64,000 nt of DNA from Candidatus Promineofilum glycogenicum (lineage in GTDB: Bacteria; Chloroflexota; Anaerolineae; Promineifilales; Promineifilaceae): assembly GCA_016707605.1 (NCBI GenBank), contig JADJHJ010000010.1:62001-126000 (forward strand). The letters are read 5' to 3'. This document shows, piece by piece, positions 55,172-64,000 of this stretch (within the stretch, counting starts at the first letter, position 1; the number at the start of each line of letters is the position of its first letter). Below the pieces are notes generated by a model. The model did no database searches. It saw nothing but the letters and a program-made list of their open reading frames with translations, and had not been told where the DNA came from. The translations under genes and the position numbers were made by a program.

Positions 55172-57334
55172 TTGGATACGCGCTCTGTTCCAGTCCGGGC
55201 GCGGGAGAAGAGGATCGGTGTCGCCGCGTTGATCGCGCTGAGGGAGCCTCGTGCTCGTGCCGCCGGTTGGGCCATCAAGTACTGCGCCGCCGCCCTACAT
55301 CCCATTCGCCGCAACGCTGTTATTCTCCTGCTGTTGGCCCTGCTGGCCGTCTTGTCGCCCGTCGCTGCCCAGGGGCCGGTCGAGCGGGTGGTAATCACCG
55401 GGGTTGATCCGACCGGCTTCCCGGCCATCACCCTGCACTTCCGGCCGCTAGGCCCCGACGGCCGCCACGTGACCGGCCTCCAGCGCTCAGAAGTAACCAT
55501 TCAGGACGGCGAGACGGCGGCCACGGCCGAGTCGCTCCTGGAGGAAGAAGCCCCGCTGGCGGTTCACTTCGTCATCGAAACGGGCATCAGCCTCGACCAG
55601 ACGGGCTGGACGGCGGCGCTCGCGGCGGTGCGCGCCTTTGCCGGGGGCGAGCGCATGGCCGGCGGGCGGACGCCGGTGGCCGTGTCCTACGTGCGCGGCC
55701 GGGAGCTTGTGTCGCTCGTCGCGCCCACGACCGACGCCAACGCCATCGCCAACCTGGCCGACAGCCCCAACCCCAGCGAGAACACGTTGGCCGTCGCCCT
55801 GCCCGCTCTGACCGGGCTGCTGGAAGAGATGCAGCGCCAGTCGTTGGGCGAGGCGCAAGCCGTTGTCTTCATCACCCGGCAGTTGGAGTCCAACGTCGGC
55901 CGCGAAGCACTCATAGCCCGCTCGCGCGAGGTGGGTATACCCATCTATACGGCCCTGTTGCGCTCGGTCGTGCGCCCCAACGTGGCGGGATCGAGCAACG
56001 GCACGCCGACGCCGCCGCCGCTGGATGAACTGGTGGAGGATTTGGCCGGGGACACCGGCGGTGTCTTCACGCTGATGGCCGAAGAACCGGCCCGAATGAC
56101 CGAGGCTCACAGCGATCTGGCCGGCCGCGGCCGGCAATATGCCGTCGTCTACCGCGTTACCGATGACGCCGGGGGCACGCGCAATGTGACGCTTAGCCTG
56201 CCCGGCGGGGCCACGGATGCAACCAGCTACGACGTGAACGTCGAGCCGCCGCGGGTTGTCATACGCACGCCTGAAAATGGGGCCATCATTGCCCGGCAGG
56301 TGCAGCAGTCCGGCGGCGACCCGGCCCAGGCCGAGCCGACGACGCAGGACGTGGTAGCCACCGTCCACTTCGGCCTCAGCCCGGAGCGGCGCGTGCGCCG
56401 GGCCACGCTGACGGTGGACGGCGCGGCAGCCGACAGCATCGAACTGCCGCCGCGCAGCGACAGCGAGGAGTTGACCATTAATCTGTCGTGGGACTTGCGC
56501 GGCGTGGCCGTGCTGGGCGACACGGGCCACACGCTGGTGGTCGAGATCGAGGATGAACTGGGCCTGACCGACAGCGCGGCGGCCGAGGTGACGGTGCGCA
56601 TCACCGAGCAGGAAGTGATCGTCGTCGACGGCACGCCCGTCACGATCATCCCGCCCACGCCGGAGCCTACGGCCACACCTGTCTCCTGCCTCACCCCGTC
56701 GCCGCTCTGTGAGCGCGTCGAGCGCCCCATCCGCGCCAACCCCGTCGCCGCCATCAGCCTCGTGGTGGCCTTCCTGGCCCTGTTGCTGGCGGCGCTGATG
56801 TGGATCAACCGCGGCAAAGCGCCGGTGCAGCGCATGACCCAGTCGGTGCGGCGCGGCTTCGACCGCATCACCAACCGCTACCGCCGCTCCGAAGTGCGCG
56901 CCTATCTGGAGCTACTGGCCGGCGACGGCGACGTGGGCCACCGCTACGAGATCTATGGCGACACGCCCATCGGCCGCTCGCGCCAGAACGCCGAACTGCT
57001 CTTCCAGACCGAGACGGAGAACAGCCCCATCAGCCGGCTGCATTGCACCATCACCGACGAAGAGGATCACTTCATGATCCGCGACGAGGACAGCGCCAAC
57101 GGCACTTACCTCAACGGCGAGCGGCTGACGCCCATCGTGCCCCAGCGGCTGAAGGACGGCGACATCCTCGAACTGGCGCGGGTGGAGCGCGGCGGCGTGC
57201 GGCTGCGCTTCGTCACCGCCACGCCCGAGGACACGCTGCCGCCGCCCAACATGAACTACACCTTTGTCGACGGCCAGGCCGGCGGGCAGCCGGACGGCCG
57301 GCCGGCGGTCGACCAGACGCGAGGCCGCTTTTGA
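55172..57334 (+). CDS. VWA-type surface protein with cytoplasmic FHA domain
   Basis: 720 residues. TTG start, set by GGAGGAGG (55158-55165) seven bases upstream. A signal anchor (ILLLLALLAVLSPVAAQ, about 50-66), an extracytoplasmic VWA-like domain (about 95-300: LAVHFVIETGISLDQTG, AQAVVFITRQLES), Ig-like repeats, a PT linker, a second membrane helix (AISLVVAFLALLLAALMWI, about 525-543) and a C-terminal FHA domain inside (about 588-680: IGRSRQNAELLF, SRLHCTITDEEDHFMIRDEDSANGTYLNGERLTP). FHA binds phosphothreonine, so it is a natural partner for the kinases that follow. Its stop overlaps the TTG start of the first kinase. Confidence 0.9.
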   Translation: MDTRSVPVRAREKRIGVAALIALREPRARAAGWAIKYCAAALHPIRRNAVILLLLALLAVLSPVAAQGPVERVVITGVDPTGFPAITLHFRPLGPDGRHVTGLQRSEVTIQDGETAATAESLLEEEAPLAVHFVIETGISLDQTGWTAALAAVRAFAGGERMAGGRTPVAVSYVRGRELVSLVAPTTDANAIANLADSPNPSENTLAVALPALTGLLEEMQRQSLGEAQAVVFITRQLESNVGREALIARSREVGIPIYTALLRSVVRPNVAGSSNGTPTPPPLDELVEDLAGDTGGVFTLMAEEPARMTEAHSDLAGRGRQYAVVYRVTDDAGGTRNVTLSLPGGATDATSYDVNVEPPRVVIRTPENGAIIARQVQQSGGDPAQAEPTTQDVVATVHFGLSPERRVRRATLTVDGAAADSIELPPRSDSEELTINLSWDLRGVAVLGDTGHTLVVEIEDELGLTDSAAAEVTVRITEQEVIVVDGTPVTIIPPTPEPTATPVSCLTPSPLCERVERPIRANPVAAISLVVAFLALLLAALMWINRGKAPVQRMTQSVRRGFDRITNRYRRSEVRAYLELLAGDGDVGHRYEIYGDTPIGRSRQNAELLFQTETENSPISRLHCTITDEEDHFMIRDEDSANGTYLNGERLTPIVPQRLKDGDILELARVERGGVRLRFVTATPEDTLPPPNMNYTFVDGQAGGQPDGRPAVDQTRGRF

Positions 57335-58269
57335 AAGGGTTGCGCCTCTATCACGACCGCTTCCGGCTGGAAGAGGAGATTCGCAGCGGCGGCTTCGCCA
57401 CCGTCTGGCGGGCCACGGAGAGCGGCCACGACGCGCCGCTGGCGCTGAAGATCGGCCGTATCACCGACGACCCCGGCTTCGACCGGACGATCATCAAGGA
57501 AGCGGAGATCATCCAGCGCTTGCAGCACCCCGGCATTGTGCGTCTCTTCCTGCTGCCGCGCCAGGACCGCACCCCGGTGGCCTATGCGCGGGCCATCGAG
57601 ATGCCCGGCCAGCCGTTCTTCTTCGCCATGGAGTATCTGGCCGGCGGCACGCTGGCCGACTTCCTGAAGGAGACCAAGCGCGTCTCCGTGGCCGAGGCGG
57701 CGGCCCTCGGCCTGGGCATTGGCCGGGCGCTCGACCACATGCACCTGCTCGGCTACGCCCACAATGACCTGAAGCTGGAGAACATCGTCTTCCGCTATCC
57801 CGTCGCCGCCGGGCAGGCCTATTCGCCGACGCTGATTGACTTCGGCATCGCCACGCGCGTCAAGCTCCAGGCCACGGCCGGCTCCTTCTACATCATGTCG
57901 CCGGAGCAACTGGTGCAGGCCAAGATGCTGGCCGCGCCGGAAGTGGCCGAGGCGGTCGACCACACCAAGGTTGACGTGTGGGGCATGGGCATTCTACTCT
58001 ACCGGATGCTGGGCGGTTGTTTGCCGTTCGATGGGCGCGACGAGCGCTCCGTCACCAGTCGCATCCTGAAATCGCGCCCCCAATCGCTGCTGGAACTCTC
58101 CAAGGACATTCCGCCCGAACTCGACAGCGTGATCATTGACGGCTGTCTGGCCAAGAACCCGGCCTACCGTCTGTCGCTGGTCGAGTTGGGGCAGTACTTG
58201 CGTCGCTATGGCGAGGGCGTAGTGGCCACGCGCGACGCCAACCCCGGCCGCCGGCGCCGGTTGTGGTAA
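57331..58269 (+). CDS. Ser/Thr protein kinase with HND catalytic loop
   Basis: 312 residues, kinase domain only, cytoplasmic. TTG start overlapping the previous TGA (TTGA), so translation is coupled. Glycine loop RSGGFATVWRA, catalytic Lys in LALKIGRI, catalytic loop YAHNDLKLENIVF (HND instead of HRD, so a non-RD kinase), DFGIATR, and the APE-equivalent MSPEQL. There is no transmembrane helix and no sensor domain, unlike the later kinases. Probably acts with the FHA protein and the PP2C phosphatase. Confidence 0.9.
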   Translation: MKGLRLYHDRFRLEEEIRSGGFATVWRATESGHDAPLALKIGRITDDPGFDRTIIKEAEIIQRLQHPGIVRLFLLPRQDRTPVAYARAIEMPGQPFFFAMEYLAGGTLADFLKETKRVSVAEAAALGLGIGRALDHMHLLGYAHNDLKLENIVFRYPVAAGQAYSPTLIDFGIATRVKLQATAGSFYIMSPEQLVQAKMLAAPEVAEAVDHTKVDVWGMGILLYRMLGGCLPFDGRDERSVTSRILKSRPQSLLELSKDIPPELDSVIIDGCLAKNPAYRLSLVELGQYLRRYGEGVVATRDANPGRRRRLW

Positions 58270-58306
58270 GCCCGGCGCGGCCGACCGCTGCCGGAACAGG
58301 TGAAGT

Positions 58307-60136
58307 ATGGCCAAGCAACAGGCAACAACGACGGAAACCATGCTCTACGGGGTAGCCACCCACATCGGCGGCCGCCCCAACCTGGAAGACCGCGCCCGGG
58401 CCGAGACGCTGCAAACGGCCGGCGGGCTGACGCTGACCGTGGCCATGGTCGCCGACGGCATCGGCGGCAACGTGCAGGGGGAGCGGGCGTCGGAACTGGC
58501 CATCGAGACTGTCTTCAACGACATCCGGCTGTCGACAATCGCCGGCGCGGCCCAGATTCCGCTGCTGCTGAGCCAGGTGTTGCAGCGCGCCAACGTGGCC
58601 GTTTTCGAGGAGGGCCGCATCGACCGCTCGCGGCGGGGCATGGGCACGACGGCCGTGCTGGCCGCCGTCCACAACAACCAGCTCTATCTGGCCAACATCG
58701 GCGACAGCCGCGCCTACCTCATCCGCGACGGGGCGGCGACCCCCATCACCCGCGACCACACCTGGGCCTTCGAGATGCACCGCCAACGGCTGCTGACCGA
58801 GGCCGAGATCGCCAAGCACCCCAAGCGGCACGAACTGGTGCGCTCCATCGGCTATGGCTCGACCGTCGACGTCGACCTGGGCATCTACACCAACGGTCTG
58901 GGGCAAGACGAGCGCGAGGCCAGCCAGAACCAGGGCTTGCTCTTGCAGCCCAACGACCGGCTGGTGCTGTGCTCCGACGGGCTGATCAAGGAGCAGCGCG
59001 ACGGCGCGGGGCCGTTTGTGCCCAATGAGGAGATGGCGCGCATCGTCGGCCAGCACGCGCCCCAGGCGGCGGCCGACGCCCTGGTGGCCCGCGCCATCGG
59101 CCGCCACGCCGATGACAACGTGACCGCCGTGGTGGTGGAGATGCCGGGCAGCAAGCGGGCCGTGGGTTTCCCCCCGGCGCTGCTCTACGGGTTGCTGGGG
59201 CTGGCGGCGCTGCTGGTTGTCGGCGCGCTGGCCTTCTTCCTGCTGCGCGGCGGCGGGGGCGAGGCGACGCCGCCGGTGGCCGAGGCGACGCAACCGGAGG
59301 CGACGGCGGCCGTGGTGACCGCGGAGTCAACGCCGACAGCCGCGCCGGTGGCCGTGGCCGGGCAGGTGACGGTGATGGCCGCCAACGGCGGGCGCTGGCA
59401 GGCGGCCGACGGCAGCGATGGCGCACTGGCCGCCGGGGCGACCATCCCCCTGCCGGACGGCCAGCAGGTGAAGCTGATCAGCGACGGCGGCGCGACCCAG
59501 GTGGCCCTGCCCGACGGGTCGCAACTGTACCTGGAAACGGGCGCGGCGATGGGGCTGACGGCCGGCGCGGCGGGGACGGAGCTCGAACTCGACGCGGGCC
59601 GGGCGCTCATCAGCGGCGGCGGCGCGTCGATTACCGTCGGCAGCATCGTTGACGCGCGGGCGACGCTGTTGGGCGCGGGGCTGTTGGGACTATACCTGGA
59701 GTCGTCATCGCTGCTGTTCGAGGCGGCCTGCCTGGTGGGGGATTGCCAAGTGGCCGGGTCGGCCGACGGCGCGCCGCTGCAACTGTCGGCGGGGCAGAGG
59801 GCGGTCGTCGGCAGCGCCAACACGGCCGGCGCGCCGGAAGCGGCCGACTTCGCCCCCTACGCCGCGCTGGCCCCCGGCCTGGTGCCGCAACCGACGGCCA
59901 CGGCCACCGCCACGGCGACCGAGACGCCGACGGCCACGGCCACGCTGCGGCGGCCGACGCTGACACCGCGGCCGACGGCTACGCCGCCGCCGACGACCGC
60001 GCCGGTGGTGATTGCGACGGAGACGCCGATGAGCGGGCGGACCGGGCGAGCCGGAGCCGACGGACGAGCCAGAGCCGCCGGCGACGGAGCCGCCCCCAAC
60101 AGAGCCACCTACGCCGGAAGGCTAGCCAGAGACTGA
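58307..60136 (+). CDS. PP2C-type phosphatase with FecR-like extracytoplasmic domain
   Basis: 609 residues as read. Cytoplasmic PP2C (about 1-280): GGRPNLEDRA, VADGIGG, GMGTTAVLA, ANIGDSRAYL, LCSDGL, HADDNVTAVVV with the metal-binding Asp residues. One membrane helix (LLYGLLGLAALLVVGALAFFLL), a TA-rich spacer, then a FecR-like domain (about 350-520: LPDGSQLYLETGAAMGL, LFEAACLVGDCQV, LSAGQRAVVG). The C-terminus frame changes near 60046: the other frame reads PTDEPEPPATEPPPTEPPTPEG and stops at 60125, which fits the family linker. It likely reverses the nearby kinases. Shares its exodomain with the kinase at 61.3 kb. Confidence 0.92.
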   Translation: MAKQQATTTETMLYGVATHIGGRPNLEDRARAETLQTAGGLTLTVAMVADGIGGNVQGERASELAIETVFNDIRLSTIAGAAQIPLLLSQVLQRANVAVFEEGRIDRSRRGMGTTAVLAAVHNNQLYLANIGDSRAYLIRDGAATPITRDHTWAFEMHRQRLLTEAEIAKHPKRHELVRSIGYGSTVDVDLGIYTNGLGQDEREASQNQGLLLQPNDRLVLCSDGLIKEQRDGAGPFVPNEEMARIVGQHAPQAAADALVARAIGRHADDNVTAVVVEMPGSKRAVGFPPALLYGLLGLAALLVVGALAFFLLRGGGGEATPPVAEATQPEATAAVVTAESTPTAAPVAVAGQVTVMAANGGRWQAADGSDGALAAGATIPLPDGQQVKLISDGGATQVALPDGSQLYLETGAAMGLTAGAAGTELELDAGRALISGGGASITVGSIVDARATLLGAGLLGLYLESSSLLFEAACLVGDCQVAGSADGAPLQLSAGQRAVVGSANTAGAPEAADFAPYAALAPGLVPQPTATATATATETPTATATLRRPTLTPRPTATPPPTTAPVVIATETPMSGRTGRAGADGRARAAGDGAAPNRATYAGRLARD

Positions 60137-60148
60137 GGGAGATGTACG

Positions 60149-61234
60149 ATGTTGCGCCATACAAAGTGTCGCCGGGTAAACGTGAGCCGGCCCGTTACTT
60201 GGGCGGCTGTCTTGGTTGCGGCCGTTGTCATCTTATTGGCTGCCGCTGCCCATGTTACTGAGGCCGACAGTTCAGGTACAGAAACCGAACACCGTGTGTA
60301 CGCGCCTCTGGCCACCAGTTTGGAAATGGGCGAAAGTTGGGAGCGAGTCGGCAAAGCGGTTGCCCTGGTAGAGAAGTTCTACAGCGTAGACCGCTGTGAC
60401 GTGCATACGTTGGCCGGCAGCGATCTGGGCGTCTACAGTCTCAAAAGCCCGGCAACAGATTGGCAGCGCGAACAAATGTCAATTACCAGTGCGCCCACCG
60501 ACGTGGCCTTTGTGCCCGGCCATTGCGCGCAGGCGTACGCTACGATATTGGGTCATGGCGTGTGGCGCGGCAACTACACCGGGCAAGACTGGACGTGGGT
60601 GCGCGTTGACAAAGACAATCAACTGTCGACCGCGCGCTCCGTCGCCATTGTGCCGAGTGGGAGTAATCTCCACATCTACGTTGCCGGCGACTTTGGCATT
60701 AAGTGGCTACCGCAGTTGCCAACTGCGCCGCAGACCTGGCAGGCGACCAACCGGGAAACCCTGACGACAAGCCTATCGACCGACGGCAGCGTACTGGCCT
60801 CGGTCTGGAACGATGGCGTGTACGTCCTGGTGGGCAACGGTTTTTGGTCGCCGCTTGGCGCTGGATCGCCGCCCGACAAGCTGATCTATGAGGCGGCCTT
60901 TGATGGCAGCCGGGGCATAGCCGGAACCCAATCGGGCGCAGCCCTTTGGGGTGGAAGCGCCTGGCAGCCTGTTCCGGCCATTCAGCAAACTACGTTCGCC
61001 GTGGCGCTTGACGAGTTGGGTCTGTTTGCCGGACAGCGCACCACTGGCGTCACCATCAGTACTGACGGCGGCACAACCTGGCTCCCATTTAATGAAAGCC
61101 TGGAGGGGGTCGGCGGTAGTGAGTTTCAGGTACGCGATCTGCACGTCCTTCCCGATCCTGACAATGAGAAAGGGCATATCTGTCTGTACGCGGCGACCAC
61201 CACCGGCATCTGGCGCTGGGGAACGTGTCCGTAG
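60149..61234 (+). CDS. Secreted propeller-like repeat protein
   Basis: 361 residues. A membrane-spanning signal (VTWAAVLVAAVVILLAAAAHV) then a beta-rich exoprotein with BNR/sortilin-like motifs: STDGGTTWLPFNES, TGVTISTDGGTTW, LYAATTTGIWRW, ASVWNDGVYVLVGNGFW. These look like the repeated blades of YCF48/sialidase-type propellers. Its GC is lower and its codon use looser than its neighbours, a possible sign of transfer. Sits between PP2C and the second kinase; function unknown. ATG at 60149, GGGAGATG just before. Confidence 0.8.
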   Translation: MLRHTKCRRVNVSRPVTWAAVLVAAVVILLAAAAHVTEADSSGTETEHRVYAPLATSLEMGESWERVGKAVALVEKFYSVDRCDVHTLAGSDLGVYSLKSPATDWQREQMSITSAPTDVAFVPGHCAQAYATILGHGVWRGNYTGQDWTWVRVDKDNQLSTARSVAIVPSGSNLHIYVAGDFGIKWLPQLPTAPQTWQATNRETLTTSLSTDGSVLASVWNDGVYVLVGNGFWSPLGAGSPPDKLIYEAAFDGSRGIAGTQSGAALWGGSAWQPVPAIQQTTFAVALDELGLFAGQRTTGVTISTDGGTTWLPFNESLEGVGGSEFQVRDLHVLPDPDNEKGHICLYAATTTGIWRWGTCP

Positions 61235-61275
61235 CCCGGTTGTTCCAGTAAGGAACACAAGGGGCGCTAAAGGCC

Positions 61276-63370
61276 ATGCCAACTACCGACCGCTACCAAC
61301 TCCTCGACGTCCTGGGCCAGGGCGGGATGGCGGTTGTCTATCGCGCTTACGATACGCGCTTGCGGCGCGAGATCGCCTTCAAGGTGCTGGCCGCGCACCT
61401 GATCACCGAGAGCGCCTTCTACCAGCGCTTCGAGCGCGAGGCGCGCACCATCGCCACGCTGGAGCATCCCAGCATCGTCCCCGTCTACGACTTCGGCATC
61501 GACGAGAACAAACAGCCCTACCTGGTCATGCGCCTCTTGCGCGGCGGCACGCTACGCGACCGGCGGGCGCGGGGGGAGCTGGCCGGGGCCGACCTGTGGC
61601 CGCCCATGCACCAGGTGGCCGCGGCCCTCGACTACGCTCACAGCGCCAACGTCGTCCACCGCGACATCAAGCCGGTCAACATCCTCTTTGACGAGAAGGG
61701 CAACGCCTACGTCTCTGACTTCGGCATCGCCAAGGTGCGCGACACGACCACCGGCGACCTGACCGGCAACAATGTGCTGGGCACGCCGGCCTACATGAGT
61801 CCGGAGCAGTTCGAGGGGCGGCCGGTGGACGGCCGCTGCGACCAGTATAGCCTGGCCGTGGTACTGTTCGAGGCGCTGACCGGCCGCGTGCCGTTCGCCG
61901 GCAAGACGCCCGGCGTGCTGATGAACCAGCACCTCAACAACGCCCCGACGGCCGCCCACACCCTGAACCCCAAGCTGCCGCCGGCCGTCTCGGCCGTGCT
62001 GAACCGGGCGCTGGCCAAGAACACCGCCGCCCGCTACCCCACGGTCAGCGCCTTCGTGCAGGAGTTGGAGGCGGCCAGCTATCAGACCGCGCCGCCGGCC
62101 CACGCTCCACGGCCCGCGGCCGAGCGCCGAGCAGCAGCAACTGGAAGGCTATTACCGCGCCGGGGTCGAGGCCTACGGCCGCGACGATTGGGGCACGGCG
62201 GCGGCCTTGCTGGGGCGCGTCATGGCCATCGACGGGGCCTACCGCGACGCCGCCCAACTGCGGCAGACGGCCATGCAGCGCTTGCAGGAGAAGCGCGACA
62301 CACCCGCCCCACCGCGCCCCTCGCCGCCCCCGACGCCCGTCCACAAAGACGCCGGCGGCACGCAGGAGACGCCGCGGCCCGAACCGGCCGCGCCGCGCAA
62401 CGCCCGCCCGTGGATCGTTCTGGGCATCGGCCTGTTGCTGCTGGGCGCGCTGCTGGCCTACGTCTTCTGGCCGCCGCCGGAGCCGCCGGAAACGGTCGCC
62501 ACGGCCGCGGCGACCGAAGCCGAAGCCACGGTCGCGCCGACGGCCGCCACGGTGGCTGCCGAAGCGCCGGCCGCCGGCGACGGCCCGGTTGTGGCCGTCA
62601 TCGCTGCCGCCGACGACGCCACCGCGCGCTGTGGCGTCGAGACGATGCCGCTGGCGGCGGGCGAGAGCCTCTCGCCGGCCGACTGCCGCCCGCTGCAAGT
62701 GACGGGCGGTGAGGGGGTCAGCGAACTGGCGCTGCCGGATGGCTCCCGGCTACTGCTGGCCAACGGCGCGGTCGTGAACCTGTCGCCGGACGAGGCCGAC
62801 ACTATCGCCATCCAGCTCCGCGAGGGGCGTCTGCTGCTGGTCAGCGACGGCCGGGCGACCGTGGCCAACGTTGACGGGGCGTGGGCGTCGCTCGACCGGG
62901 CGGGCGTGCTGGGTATCTTCCTCGATCCCAGCAGCCGCTTGTTTGAAGCGGCCTGCCTGGCCGGCCAGTGCAGCCTGAGCGGCGAAGACGACGAGCAGCC
63001 GGTGGCGCTGCGGGCCGGGCAGGGGGGTGTGGTGGGCAACAGCGGACGCGCCGGCCCGCCGGAGTACGCCGACTACGGCGGCTACCTGGCTCTGGCCCCC
63101 GACCGCGTGCCCACACCGACGGCCACGCCGACGCGGACGCCGACGGCCACGCCGACGCGGACGCCGACACCGCGACCCTACCCCACAGCGATTCCGACCG
63201 CCACGGCCACGCCGCCGGAGAACAGCCCGACCGTCCCCCCGCCGCCTCCGCCGCCGAACGATCCCGGGCCTACCCGGACGACACCGTCGGACACACTTAC
63301 GCCGGTGCCGCCTACCGAGACGCCTGTGCCGGATACTCCATATCCCGCCACGGCAACGGCGGAGTTTTGA
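61276..63370 (+). CDS. PknB-type Ser/Thr kinase with FecR-like exodomain, frameshifted
   Basis: About 698 residues repaired. Kinase domain 1-265: LGQGGMAVVYRAYDTRLRRE, IAFKVLAAHL, NVVHRDIKPVNIL, VSDFGIAKV, GTPAYMSPEQFEGRP. After QTAPPAH the frame changes near 62125 and continues EQQQLEGYYRAGVEAYGRDDW, a short TPR-like piece, then a Pro-rich linker, a membrane helix (WIVLGIGLLLLGALLAYVFW) and a FecR-like outer domain (LPDGSRLLLANGAVVNLSP, LFEAACLAGQCSL, LRAGQGGVVG) with a PT-rich tail. The outer domain matches that of the PP2C protein. HRD and DFG are intact. Confidence 0.93.
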
Positions 63371-63417
63371 GGCGCGTCGTGGTAACATGGGGCTGACGTA
63401 ACGAAGGAAACGAGAAG

Positions 63418-64000
63418 ATGACCAACACAATCGGCCGCTACGAACTACGCGGTGAACTGGGGCGCGGCGGCATGGCCGCCGTCTACCGCGCCTACGACGC
63501 CATGCTCAACCGCGAGGTGGCCCTGAAGGTCATGGCCGGCCATCTGGCCACCGACGCCTCCTTCCAGCGCCGCTTCGAGCGCGAGGCCCGGGTCATCGCC
63601 ACGCTGGAGCACCCCAGCATCGTGCCCGTCTATGACTACGGCATCACCCCGCAGGGGCAGCCCTACCTGGTCATGCGCCTGTTGCGCGGCGGCACGCTCC
63701 ACGACCGGCTGGCGGCGGGCAAGGTCACCCAGCAGCAGTTGTGGGCCATCCTACGGCAGGTGGCCGCGGCCCTCGACTACGCCCACGACCGCGACATCGT
63801 CCACCGCGACATCAAGCCGGTCAACATCCTCTTCGACGAGAAGGGCAACGCCTACGTCTCCGACTTCGGCATCGCCAAGGTGCGCGACGCGACGACCAAC
63901 CTGACCGGCAACGCCATCGTCGGCACGGCGGCCTACATGAGTCCGGAGCAGTTCATGGGCGCGACCGTCGACGGCCGCTCCGACCAGTACAGCCTGGCTA
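63418..64000 (+). CDS. PknB-type Ser/Thr kinase, N-terminal part (end outside window)
   Basis: 194 residues visible. Kinase domain: GELGRGGMAAVYRAYDAMLNRE, ALKVMAGHLATDASF, DIVHRDIKPVNILF, VSDFGIAKVRDATTN, GTAAYMSPEQFMGATV. A close paralogue of the preceding kinase, with GAAGGAAA before the ATG. A transmembrane and FecR-like part is expected beyond the window, by analogy with the kinase at 61.3 kb. The same catalytic-loop nucleotide blocks occur in both genes, consistent with recent duplication or gene conversion. Confidence 0.93.
   Translation, partial: MTNTIGRYELRGELGRGGMAAVYRAYDAMLNREVALKVMAGHLATDASFQRRFEREARVIATLEHPSIVPVYDYGITPQGQPYLVMRLLRGGTLHDRLAAGKVTQQQLWAILRQVAAALDYAHDRDIVHRDIKPVNILFDEKGNAYVSDFGIAKVRDATTNLTGNAIVGTAAYMSPEQFMGATVDGRSDQYSLA

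Noticed and set aside
58307..60136. SpoIIE-type phosphatase partner for the STAS protein at 27.3 kb
   Set aside because: The PP2C is of PrpC/Stp type with a FecR-like tail and lies 31 kb away; no evidence links them.

Overview
The window is a high-GC (about 65-70%) bacterial chromosome segment. Its gene content points to Chloroflexota, probably an Anaerolineae/Ardenticatenales-type filamentous bacterium: NBR1-Ig/META surface proteins, secreted proteins with PT/TAT-rich linkers, PknB-type kinases with FecR-like exodomains, wax-ester-synthase-like acyltransferase, polyphosphate glucokinase, and very long word-like inverted repeats between genes. The lineage is an inference from family composition; there is no rRNA in the window. 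No rRNA, tRNA, CRISPR array or intact insertion sequence was seen.

Layout. 1-8.3 kb: end of a TPR protein, a membrane-anchored solute-binding/NBR1/META protein, a poly-G tract, CorA-like transporter, ArgS, an unknown helical protein and an RDD protein. 8.4-17.6 kb: WS/DGAT, a VapBC pair, GH13 glucosidase, MscS channel, YdeI-like protein, an orphan McrB-type AAA+ protein with a second poly-G tract, a lipoprotein, and an AbrB antitoxin with a decayed VapC. 17.7-21.6 kb: cobalamin-dependent methionine synthase preceded by a well-formed SAM-I riboswitch with terminator. 21.7-26.6 kb: five tandem secreted paralogues sharing an unrecognised ~165-residue Trp-rich C-terminal domain. 26.7-33.9 kb: STAS protein, beta-helix acyltransferase, FMO, BrnT/BrnA with a damaged toxin, RNase Z, RtcA, sugar transferase, CopD-like protein. 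34-40 kb: three neighbouring WNExN glycoside-hydrolase-like secreted proteins, one fused to GH18-like and SH3b domains. 40.4-50.5 kb: SCP2, an amidohydrolase-CYTH fusion, pyrimidine nucleoside phosphorylase, polyphosphate glucokinase, an AlbA-type regulator, a VWA protein, two tiny genes. 50.6-55 kb: deletion remnant of a STAND-WD40 protein, tungstate-type ABC transporter tupCBA with a ModE-like regulator and a clear palindromic operator, VapBC. 55.1-64 kb: VWA-FHA protein, three Ser/Thr kinases, PP2C phosphatase and a secreted propeller-like protein.

How they work together. The riboswitch makes methionine synthase respond to SAM. The ModE-like protein probably represses tup through the 27-bp palindrome that covers the predicted transcription start. 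The right end looks like a phospho-signalling cassette in which a kinase and a phosphatase carry the same type of extracytoplasmic domain. At least nine genes contain frame changes; most are explained by one missing base in a short C or G run, which suggests consensus-sequence error in addition to real decay in three toxin or defence remnants.

Most unusual: the five-member secreted family, the kinase/phosphatase pair with matching exodomains, the amidohydrolase-CYTH fusion, the ArgS HIGH-motif deviation, and several unrelated families of 25-37 nt perfect inverted repeats, one with compensatory changes and some lying inside coding sequence.
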